In this document: one piece after another, positions 44,783-52,345 of the stretch
How positions within the stretch are numbered: the first letter of the stretch is position 1
Layout of the letters: each line of letters opens with the position of its first letter
NCBI GenBank assembly: GCA_017467705.1
Contig: JAFUSC010000115.1
Location: forward strand, 1 to 52,345
Reading direction: 5' to 3'
DNA from: Prevotella sp.
GTDB lineage: Bacteria > Bacteroidota > Bacteroidia > Bacteroidales > Bacteroidaceae
Length of the DNA: 52,345 nucleotides
Made by a program: the position numbers and the translations under genes
Notes under the pieces: model-generated
Told to the model about the DNA's origin: nothing
The model's input: only the letters and a program-made list of their open reading frames with translations
Database searches by the model: none

Positions 44783-44966
44783 TAGGAGTTGCAGGAGTTA
44801 CAGGAGTTTTGTTAAGGAGTTGCAGGAGTTACAGGAGTTGCAGGAGTTACAGACGTATGTACCGTAGGGCTTGATATTTGAAGCTTTAGCGCTCGGCTCT
44901 GCCGCTTTGCCCAGCAAAGAACTATTGTCTGTAACTCCTGAAACTCCTGTAACTCCTGCAACTCCT
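44783..44966. repeat. Tandem-word hairpin element (ggagttgca/ggagttaca words) with shared loop core
   Basis: Left arm about 44815-44853 and right arm about 44927-44966. The loop holds GTACCGTAGGGC at 44859-44870 and GAACTATTGTCT at 44919-44930. It fills most of the 336-bp gap before the RluA gene; the rest holds the promoter below. Confidence 0.9.
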
Positions 44967-45004
44967 AAAAAGAAAAACTCCTTTCAAAGAAAGTGTCAAA
45001 AAAA

Positions 45005-45036
45005 TTTGTCATTCTCAGTTTTTCTTCGTAACTTTG
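45005..45036 (+). promoter_or_regulatory. Promoter of the RluA-type gene
   Basis: TTTG at 45005-45008 and TAACTTTG at 45029-45036, 20 nt apart, 60 nt before the ATG. Confidence 0.7.
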
Positions 45037-45096
45037 CATTTTGAAGAACAGTAACTAAAAATCACCATCAACAATTCATTCTAACGAAGAAACACG

Positions 45097-46548
45097 ATGA
45101 CTCAAAAATTACACAGCTTGCAGAGCAAGGAAGAGCGTCCACAGCGGTTCACGTTTCCCTTCTGCTATGAGCCACATCCACTGAGTGTGGAGGCGGCAAA
45201 GAAAGTACGCCGTTACGTAACGACACACGAACAACTGATGACTGACGCCGCCAACGGCAAGATGTTTGGCGTGCTGGTCGTGGAAAAACCTGCCGCCGCC
45301 GGCGGGCAGGAACAGCCGCAGCTGGGATTTCTGGCTGCCTACAGCGGTCTGCTGGCCGGCCGCAATGACTGGCCGTGGTTCGTGCCGCCAGTGTTTGATG
45401 CGCAACAGCCTGACGAACACTTCAAGAAGACCGAATCAAACATCTCGGCCATGAACGACATCATTAGCACGCTGGACCCCGTTGACCCGCTGGCCATCGA
45501 GCTGCGCGAACGGCGCCGGGGACTGTCAGAAGAGCTGCAGCAATGGCTCTTCCGCCAGTACCGCATGCTCAACGCCGAGGGCAAGGAGCGCGACCTGATG
45601 GAAATATGGCATGACTACCACAGCAAGAAAGTGCGCCGCAAGTTCCCTTTCCCGCCCGCCGGTGCGGGTGACTGCTGCGCGCCCAAGCTGCTGCAATATG
45701 CCTATCAGCAAGGGTTGAAGCCCGTCTGCATGGCAGAGTTCTGGATGGGAGCGTCGCCGAAGGGCGAAGTGCGCCACGACGGACAGTTCTATCCCGCCTG
45801 CCGCGGCAAGTGCCTGCCCATACTGACGTGGATGCTCCGCGGGCTCGACGTGGACGACAACCCTATGAAAGACGACTCCCTGCTCTTCCCGCTGAACGAC
45901 CCGCTGGCCAAGCTCAACATCCTCTACGAGGACCAGTGGCTCATGATTATCAACAAACCGACGGGACTGCTCAGCGTGCCCGGGCGTGAGTCACGTCGCA
46001 GCGTGTGGTCCATCATACGCCAGCACTACGCCGACAGCGACGACTGGGCACTGGCGCACCGGCTGGACATGGGCACCAGCGGCCTGCTCATCGTCACCAA
46101 GACGCGCGAAGCCTATTCGCTGATGCAGGAACAGTTTGCGCAGCGCAGGGTGAAAAAGACCTACGTGGCACTGCTCGACGGCACCATTGACACCAAGCAG
46201 GGCACCATTGACCTGCCGCTGAAAGCCAATCCGATAGACCGCCCGCATCAGGTTGTTGACCACGAGAACGGCAAGACCGCCATCACTGATTACGAAGTGC
46301 TCAGCGTCAACAACGGCATCACGCGCATTGCCCTCTATCCCCACACCGGCCGCACACACCAGCTGCGCGTGCACTGCGCCCATCAAGAAGGGCTTGGCGT
46401 GCCCATTCTGGGTGACGACCTCTACGGAAGACCCTTTACGCCCTCCGACCTCTACCCTCAACGTCTCTATCTCCATGCACAGGAAATCACCTTCACGCAC
46501 CCCCTGACGCGCGAACAAATGACCCTCCACATAGAGCCAGACTTCTAA
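45097..46548 (+). CDS. RluA-family RNA pseudouridine synthase with N-terminal extension
   Basis: 483 aa. The catalytic Asp324 lies in HRLDMGTSG, the RluA motif; HTGRTHQLRVHC is the second block. About 260 residues before the catalytic domain are helical, with no S4 domain, so it is longer than usual RluA. It isomerises specific uridines in rRNA or tRNA; the target is not visible. Confidence 0.92.
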   Translation: MTQKLHSLQSKEERPQRFTFPFCYEPHPLSVEAAKKVRRYVTTHEQLMTDAANGKMFGVLVVEKPAAAGGQEQPQLGFLAAYSGLLAGRNDWPWFVPPVFDAQQPDEHFKKTESNISAMNDIISTLDPVDPLAIELRERRRGLSEELQQWLFRQYRMLNAEGKERDLMEIWHDYHSKKVRRKFPFPPAGAGDCCAPKLLQYAYQQGLKPVCMAEFWMGASPKGEVRHDGQFYPACRGKCLPILTWMLRGLDVDDNPMKDDSLLFPLNDPLAKLNILYEDQWLMIINKPTGLLSVPGRESRRSVWSIIRQHYADSDDWALAHRLDMGTSGLLIVTKTREAYSLMQEQFAQRRVKKTYVALLDGTIDTKQGTIDLPLKANPIDRPHQVVDHENGKTAITDYEVLSVNNGITRIALYPHTGRTHQLRVHCAHQEGLGVPILGDDLYGRPFTPSDLYPQRLYLHAQEITFTHPLTREQMTLHIEPDF

Positions 46549-46559
46549 ACAAATCATAA

Positions 46560-47957
<1,398 letters not shown>

Positions 47958-47974
47958 TCAATTATTATTCATCA

Positions 47975-48017
47975 AAAAGGAGACAGCCCTGGGGTATTCC
48001 TTGACTGCCTCCTTTTT
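47975..48017 (+). terminator. Intrinsic terminator after enolase
   Basis: Stem aaaaggag / ctcctttt with a cag/ctg extension across about 20 nt of loop, then five T. Confidence 0.8.
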
Positions 48018-48170
48018 CCTCTCTAAGCCTTGGCCAGAAATTGAAGAAAAAGAAACAGATATAGACGACCTTTCCTCCTATAACAAAAGTACACAACGAA
48101 AAAGCGATAGTATATGATTAGAATACTGAAAGTATCCCCCAGGCAGAGGAATAAACAAAAAAATGTGGCT

Positions 48171-48398
48171 ATGATAGAAATTGGAAAAAGAATTAAGGAG
48201 GTTATATCTGAGAAGAAAGTAACGGTTACATGGGTAGCAACACAGGTCCCCTGTGAACGGACAAATCTTTATAACATCTTTAAGCGCCGCGACATCAGCA
48301 TGTCGCTGCTGTGGAAATTGTCTGACATCCTTGACCATAATTTCATTCAGGAATTAGCAGACCAGTACAAGAATGCTAAGACCAAGAAAGGAGCATAA
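48171..48398 (+). CDS. Small helix-turn-helix protein
   Basis: 75 aa from MIEIGKRIKEVISE; the upstream frame to 48114 lacks support. KVTVTWVATQVPCERTNLYNIFKRRDISMSLLWKLSDIL fits an XRE-type helix-turn-helix. A positive C-terminal tail follows. Target unknown. A strong terminator is 18 bp after the stop. Confidence 0.8.
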   Translation: MIEIGKRIKEVISEKKVTVTWVATQVPCERTNLYNIFKRRDISMSLLWKLSDILDHNFIQELADQYKNAKTKKGA

Positions 48399-48416
48399 AA
48401 GGAAACCCTGACCAGA

Positions 48417-48459
48417 GGAAGAGGGAGCAGCCGTGATGGGTTGTTCCCTCTTCCTTTTT
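48417..48459 (+). terminator. Intrinsic terminator after the HTH gene
   Basis: Ten-bp stem ggaagaggga / tccctcttcc with an 18-nt loop and five T. Confidence 0.85.
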
Positions 48460-48523
48460 ATAATATTTTTTTGTCTGTTTCTTTGCAAAATGCAGTCGGC
48501 AGACATTTTTCCTGCCGCAGAGT

Positions 48524-48554
48524 TTTGCCGTCTTATATTATTTGATTACTTTTG
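48524..48554 (+). promoter_or_regulatory. Promoter of alpha-galactosidase
   Basis: TTTG at 48524-48527 and TACTTTTG at 48547-48554, 19 nt apart. Confidence 0.75.
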
Positions 48555-48596
48555 TAGTCGGATAAGTAACTAAAACTAAAACCAATAAAAAAAACA

Positions 48597-50780
48597 ATGA
48601 AACGCAAACTATTCATCACACTGCTCATGCTGGCACCGCTGTGCGTGCTGGCCAAGCAAGTAGTCATTGAGACGCGCAACCTCTCGCTGGTCATCGAGGC
48701 CAACGAGGGACATCAGCCGCAGTACGTCTATTTCGGGCAGAAGCTCAACGCCACCGAGCTGGCAGCACTGCCCGCACCCACCAACGGCCGCTTCGACGCC
48801 TATCCGCCTTACGGCATGTGGCCCCAGTCGGCAGCAGCCGTCTCGCTGCGTCATGCTGACGGCAACATGACCACCTGCCTCTACATCACCGACGTTCAGC
48901 AGCAGGGCGACCTGACCACCTTCACGCTGAAGGACCCGCAGTATCCCACCACCGTCAACGTCTACTATCAGGCCCGCGACGACGTGGACATGATTGAGAC
49001 GTGGACGGAGATCATCAACGGCGAGAAGCAGACCGTCACGCTGACGCAGTTCGCCTCGGGCGTGCTGCCCATCCGTCGCGGCGAGGTGTGGCTGAGCCAT
49101 CTCTACGGCTCGTGGGCCAACGAGGGCCGCGTGGAGCAGGAACCGCTGAAGCAGGGTGTCAAGATGATTGTCAACCGCGACGGCGGACGCAACTCGCACA
49201 CCGACCATGCCGAGGTGATGTTCTCGCTCGACGGCCGTCCGCAGGAACTGGCGGGCGACGTCATCGGCGCTGCCCTCTGCTACTGGGGCAACTACAAGCT
49301 GAAGGTGGTGACCGACGACACGGAGTATCACTACTTCTTCGCTGGCATTGACGAAGAGAACTCCGAGTATCACCTGAAGAAGGGTGAGAAGTTCCTGACG
49401 CCGCGTCTTGCGCTCACCTTCTCGAAGCAGGGACTCTCAGGCGCCTCGCGCAACTTCCACCGCTGGGGCCGCAAGTACAGGCTGGCCAACGCGCAGACGG
49501 AACGTAAGATTCTGCTCAACTCGTGGGAGGGTGTCTACTTCGACATCAACCAGCAGGGCATGGACCAGATGATGGCCGACATTGCCTCGATGGGCGGTGA
49601 GCTGTTCGTCATGGACGACGGCTGGTTCGGCGACAAGTATCCCCGCAAGACCGACAACTCCAGCCTCGGCGACTGGGTGGTCGACAAGAACAAACTGCCC
49701 GAGGGCATTGAGGGACTGCTGCGCGACGCCAAGAAGCACGGCATCAAGTTCGGCATCTGGATTGAGCCCGAGATGGCCAACACCACCAGCGAGCTCTACG
49801 AGGCTCACCCCGACTGGGTGCTGAAGGCTCCGAAGCGCGACGTGGCACAAGGACGCGGCGGCACGCAGGTGGTGCTCGACCTCGCCAATCCCAAGGTGCA
49901 GGACTTCGTGTTCGGCGTGGTGGACAACCTCATGACGAAGTACCCCGAGATTGACTACATCAAGTGGGACGCCAACGCCCCCATCATGAACCACGGCTCG
50001 CAATATCTGCCTGCCGCCGACCAGAGCCACCTCTACATTGAGTATCACCGCGGACTGGAAAAGGTGTGCCAGCGCATCCGTGCCAAGTATCCCACGCTGA
50101 CCATTCAGGCCTGCGCCTCGGGTGGCGGACGTGCCAACTGGGGACTGCTGCCTTACTTCGACGAGTTCTGGGTCTCTGACAACACCGACGCCCTGCAGCG
50201 CATCTTCATGCAGTGGGGCACCAGCTACTTCTTCCCCGCCATCGCCATGGCCAGCCACATCTCGGCCACGCCTAACCACACCGTCTATCGCACCACCTCG
50301 CTCAAGTTCCGCATCGACGTGGCCATGTCGGGCCGTCTGGGCATGGAGATTCAGCCGAAGAACATGACCGACGAGGAGAAAGAGCTGTGCCGCAAGGCTA
50401 TTGCCGAGTACAAGCAGATCCGGCCCATCGTGCAGTTCGGCGACATCTACCGTCTGCTCTCGCCCTACGACCAGAAGGGAGTGGCCTCGCTGATGTACGT
50501 CACCGAGCCCCGCGACAAGGCCGTGTTCTACTGGTGGAAATACGAGCAGTTCCAAAACGAGCACCTGCCCCGTGTAAAAATGGCAGGCCTCGACCCCACC
50601 CGTCAGTACAGGGTGCATGAGCTGAACCGCATCGACCAGCAGCCCCTCGCCTTCGAGGGCAAGACGTTCACGGGAGCCTTCCTCATGAACCACGGCTTGG
50701 AGATACCCTACACGCACAATGTGGATTGGAACAAAAAGAACAACTGGTCCAGCCGCGTCCTGCTCTTAGAGGCGCAATAG
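48597..50780 (+). CDS. Secreted GH36 alpha-galactosidase
   Basis: 727 aa with a signal peptide ending near CVLA (19). The GH36 catalytic block is full: nucleophile Asp458 in YIKWDAN and acid/base Asp528 in SDNTD. An N-terminal beta-sandwich (20-300) and a C-terminal beta domain flank the barrel, as in the family. It hydrolyses alpha-1,6 galactosides such as raffinose or melibiose. The gene stands alone behind its own promoter, with no transport gene near. Confidence 0.95.
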   Translation: MKRKLFITLLMLAPLCVLAKQVVIETRNLSLVIEANEGHQPQYVYFGQKLNATELAALPAPTNGRFDAYPPYGMWPQSAAAVSLRHADGNMTTCLYITDVQQQGDLTTFTLKDPQYPTTVNVYYQARDDVDMIETWTEIINGEKQTVTLTQFASGVLPIRRGEVWLSHLYGSWANEGRVEQEPLKQGVKMIVNRDGGRNSHTDHAEVMFSLDGRPQELAGDVIGAALCYWGNYKLKVVTDDTEYHYFFAGIDEENSEYHLKKGEKFLTPRLALTFSKQGLSGASRNFHRWGRKYRLANAQTERKILLNSWEGVYFDINQQGMDQMMADIASMGGELFVMDDGWFGDKYPRKTDNSSLGDWVVDKNKLPEGIEGLLRDAKKHGIKFGIWIEPEMANTTSELYEAHPDWVLKAPKRDVAQGRGGTQVVLDLANPKVQDFVFGVVDNLMTKYPEIDYIKWDANAPIMNHGSQYLPAADQSHLYIEYHRGLEKVCQRIRAKYPTLTIQACASGGGRANWGLLPYFDEFWVSDNTDALQRIFMQWGTSYFFPAIAMASHISATPNHTVYRTTSLKFRIDVAMSGRLGMEIQPKNMTDEEKELCRKAIAEYKQIRPIVQFGDIYRLLSPYDQKGVASLMYVTEPRDKAVFYWWKYEQFQNEHLPRVKMAGLDPTRQYRVHELNRIDQQPLAFEGKTFTGAFLMNHGLEIPYTHNVDWNKKNNWSSRVLLLEAQ

Positions 50781-50849
50781 AAGTTTTTTTCGAGAAGGTG
50801 AAAAAGCTTAATATTGAAAGCATTGCCGTTTAGTGACGGCAATAAAGAA

Positions 50850-50884
50850 GGGAGATGCGCACCTTGGCACATCTCCCCTCTTTT
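50850..50884. terminator. Bidirectional terminator between alpha-galactosidase and HU-HIG gene 2
   Basis: Eight-bp stem gggagatg / catctccc. Plus-strand tail cctctttt; minus-strand tail ttctttat. A smaller hairpin attgccgt / acggcaat is at about 50822-50842. Confidence 0.75.
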
Positions 50885-50901
50885 AAAGAGTAAGAGTTGG
50901 A

Positions 50902-51396
50902 CTAACCTCCAGACTGAGGAGTACCGTCGCTGTTGTCGTCCTTCTTGTTTTTCTTCTTTGGCGTGTACTCCACAAAGACAGGCATCTTGCAGTACTTGAG
51001 TACTGTGGCTGTCCTGTTGCCCATTTGAGTCTGCGGACGCTCGGCGCGGAATTTGACATTCAGCTTTTTGATGTTGTCGTCCGTAAACTCGTCCTTGGTG
51101 TCGGCACGTCCAGTGGTGATGGTAGTGTGGAAGATTCCCAATCCCGGCACACGAACTTGATAGCCTGCTGCCAGAATATCAGCAATGGCATCCGACAACT
51201 CAGTGAGCACAGCCAAGATGTCAGACTCGCGGACCGTACAACGGCTCTGAATTTGACGAGCCAACTCGTTAATACCCGCGGTACCAAGCATGTGCGTACG
51301 CCCGTACCACTTACCATAATACTCCGATTTGGAGTTTTGGTTCTGCAACTTGTAATAATTGATGCGGAACCCTTTGTCAGAAATATTATCCAACAT
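50902..51396 (-). CDS. HU-family DNA-binding protein 2, HU-HIG type
   Basis: 164 aa. The core matches the paralogue at 26787-27245 (QNSKSEYYGKWYGR; ARQIQSRCTVRESDI). The C-terminal tail KKKNKKDDN is charged, unlike the N/Q-rich tail of the other copy. A promoter box lies 142 nt upstream at 51538. Confidence 0.92.
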   Translation of the reverse strand: MLDNISDKGFRINYYKLQNQNSKSEYYGKWYGRTHMLGTAGINELARQIQSRCTVRESDILAVLTELSDAIADILAAGYQVRVPGLGIFHTTITTGRADTKDEFTDDNIKKLNVKFRAERPQTQMGNRTATVLKYCKMPVFVEYTPKKKNKKDDNSDGTPQSGG

Positions 51397-51537
51397 GATT
51401 ATAAATATTTTAATTAGTTTGTAGCCTTTTGATGGGACGCACTCAAAGGTTGAGGGCTACTACCCCATTAAAAAAAATTGCTCTTTGGCTACAAACACCA
51501 TCATTGATTAATGATGTACTACTCTGTAAGAACGGTG

Positions 51538-51545
51538 CAAAGGTA
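51538..51545 (-). promoter_or_regulatory. -7 box TACCTTTG for HU-HIG gene 2
   Basis: Minus-strand box 142 nt before the ATG, giving a long leader as for HU-HIG gene 1. Confidence 0.55.
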
Positions 51546-51653
51546 GTAAAAAAAATAATAAGTCGTATCATTTTTCTCGTTTTTTTTCAAAAAAATTTTA
51601 AGGCGGGTATTCTTGCCAAAGTGCTTTGTATGAGGGTGCTGAAGCCGTAATAC

Positions 51654-51787
51654 AATTGCGGCTTCGCCCTCCTATAATTGCGGCATCCCCCGCAATACCA
51701 TTACGGTTGAGCCGTAACCCTATTGCGGCTACCCCCGCACCTATATTGCGGCACAACCGCACCTCCATTGCGGCAAAAACCGCCTCT
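51654..51787. repeat. About six 22-23-bp palindromic units (attgcggc type)
   Basis: Units of the form attgcggctacccccgcac with GCGG and CCGC pairing inside each. The length is like the 22-bp arrays at 27552 and 41904, but the sequence is unrelated. Confidence 0.85.
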
Positions 51788-51792
51788 CGTTC

Positions 51793-51844
51793 AGCCGAAT
51801 TTCCAAATTCGGCTACGTGGTGATAAGTACATTTTTAATGTACA
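51793..51844. other. Two adjacent palindromes before the structured RNA
   Basis: agccgaattt / aaattcggct with a 2-nt loop at 51793-51814 and gtacat / atgtac at about 51828-51844. Confidence 0.75.
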
Positions 51845-51867
51845 TTATGCATTTTTCCCCGAAACGC

Positions 51868-51898
51868 TTGGCAGTTTCGGAATTATTGTTTAATTTTG
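51868..51898 (+). promoter_or_regulatory. Promoter of the structured RNA
   Basis: TTG at 51868-51870 and TAATTTTG at 51891-51898, 20 nt apart. No ORF begins nearby. Confidence 0.65.
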
Positions 51899-51904
51899 CA
51901 GCGT

Positions 51905-52257
51905 TCTCATGCCGAATGCCCTGCTTGAGTGCGGGACTAAGAGGGTGGGGACCTATATATAGGAAAAGGCGTTCTTGTAAAGGACAAGCGCGTAAACGCG
52001 AATCCTTGACGCTTTGTTCTTGACCTTTCGGAATCTGGCAGTTCCAAACTAATCGTCAATCTACAAAGCAACAATGACGCTCATGGGTATGTAATATCCG
52101 TATTATGATAGCTATCAGTCATTATTGGCTCTCTGCTATTGTTGTCGTATATACATACTAGCGTGGGCTTCGGCGTTGCTCGTTCTGACGATTAGGGCGA
52201 TGCCAGAGCCTCGGAAGGTGGGACGAGTAACAAGTAGAACTCCCACGCTTCTTTTTT
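51905..52257 (+). ncRNA. Long structured RNA with terminator-like end; family uncertain (HEARO/OMEGA-like possible)
   Basis: Many local stems can be read by eye: cttgt/acaag (51974-51988), cgcg/cgcg (51989-52000), ggaa/ttcc (52030-52045), gggtat/atatcc (about 52084-52098), gcaacaat/attgttgt (52068-52075 with 52138-52145), gttgctcgttct/gggacgagtaac (52175-52186 with 52220-52231, 12 bp), and a closing agcgtggg/cccacgct (52160-52167 with 52242-52249) followed by T6. ttgacg (52006) with cgtcaa (52054) and gctttgt (52011) with acaaagc (52063) cross, which suggests a pseudoknot. It lies just before a possible start codon at the window end. 6S-like or retron RNA are other options. Confidence 0.6.
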
Positions 52258-52318
52258 GTATATCAGCGACCTTATGTTTAATGTACCACGGAGGGAGGAA
52301 GTGGATAGATTTTAAACT

Positions 52319-52345
52319 ATGGAATTAGCTTGCCACTATACGACA
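52319..52345 (+). CDS. Possible CDS start cut by window end
   Basis: ATG at 52319 opens a frame of nine codons (MELACHYTT) to the edge. A purine-rich ggagggagg is 20 nt upstream. The visible residues do not resemble the IscB N-terminus. Too little to assign. Confidence 0.25.

Noticed and set aside
48114..48170. Longer N-terminus for the small HTH protein
   Set aside because: MIEIGKRIKE is a typical start and the preceding residues do not resemble a domain.
51905..52257. tmRNA, RNase P RNA or SRP RNA
   Set aside because: No match to the conserved tmRNA ends, the RNase P core GGAAAGUCC, or the SRP GGAA loop context with its conserved flanks.
51905..52345. Group II intron or retron
   Set aside because: A GUGCG-like start is present near 51930, but no domain V or reverse transcriptase is visible; cannot be decided at the edge.

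Overview
The window looks like a chromosomal segment of a Bacteroidales bacterium, most likely in or near Prevotella/Segatella. The evidence is the promoter form TTG/TTTG, about 19-20 nt, then TAnnTTTG in front of many genes. It is supported by the PG_1098/THUMP-like methyltransferase, HU-HIG proteins, a 'smalltalk' micro-ORF, WG-repeat proteins, and secreted CE2-like, sialate esterase and GH36 enzymes. No rRNA, tRNA, insertion sequence or CRISPR array was seen.

Layout. (1) 1-13476: a minus-strand gene set, probably one operon. A secreted endonuclease I is followed by a SrfB-like Hsp70/actin-fold ATPase, a SrfC-like P-loop protein, a membrane-anchored subtilase, a four-TM protein, a GTPase-like protein with an N-terminal helical-repeat region, and an unknown protein cut by the left edge. 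This is the best candidate for an undescribed system. (2) 13477-24460: housekeeping genes (THUMP-like methyltransferase, GNAT-like protein, parE, YARHG lipoprotein, S41 protease, ybeY, coaD, ruvB, alpha/beta hydrolase). (3) 24462-31050: CE2-like esterase, then an accessory stretch with a cell-wall peptidase/smalltalk/HU module, a WG-repeat protein, a DUF1016 nuclease-like protein and two tiny overlapping ORFs. (4) 31052-37826 on the minus strand: topA-aroK-speA-argB followed by an ECF sigma factor and its probable anti-sigma partner. (5) 38063-50780 on the plus strand: sialate O-acetylesterase, NUDIX, lipoprotein, WG-repeat protein, epimerase, PAP2 protein, RluA-type synthase, enolase, small HTH protein, GH36 alpha-galactosidase. 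(6) 50902-52345: a second HU-HIG gene, palindromic repeats, and a long structured RNA with its own promoter and terminator-like end, just before the window stops.

The second striking theme is repeats. Long inverted repeats whose arms are built of short tandem words lie between genes and inside genes. At least three intergenic copies with unrelated arm words share the same loop core (GTACCGTAGGGC and GAASTATTGTCT), so they look like one element family. In-frame repeat insertions occur in the methyltransferase (two), the DUF1016 gene and the sigma factor linker. Exact 22-bp tandem arrays occur near both WG-repeat genes, and a promoter segment is duplicated between the first WG gene and the epimerase gene.

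All calls are by eye from motifs and layout. No database search or folding program was run.
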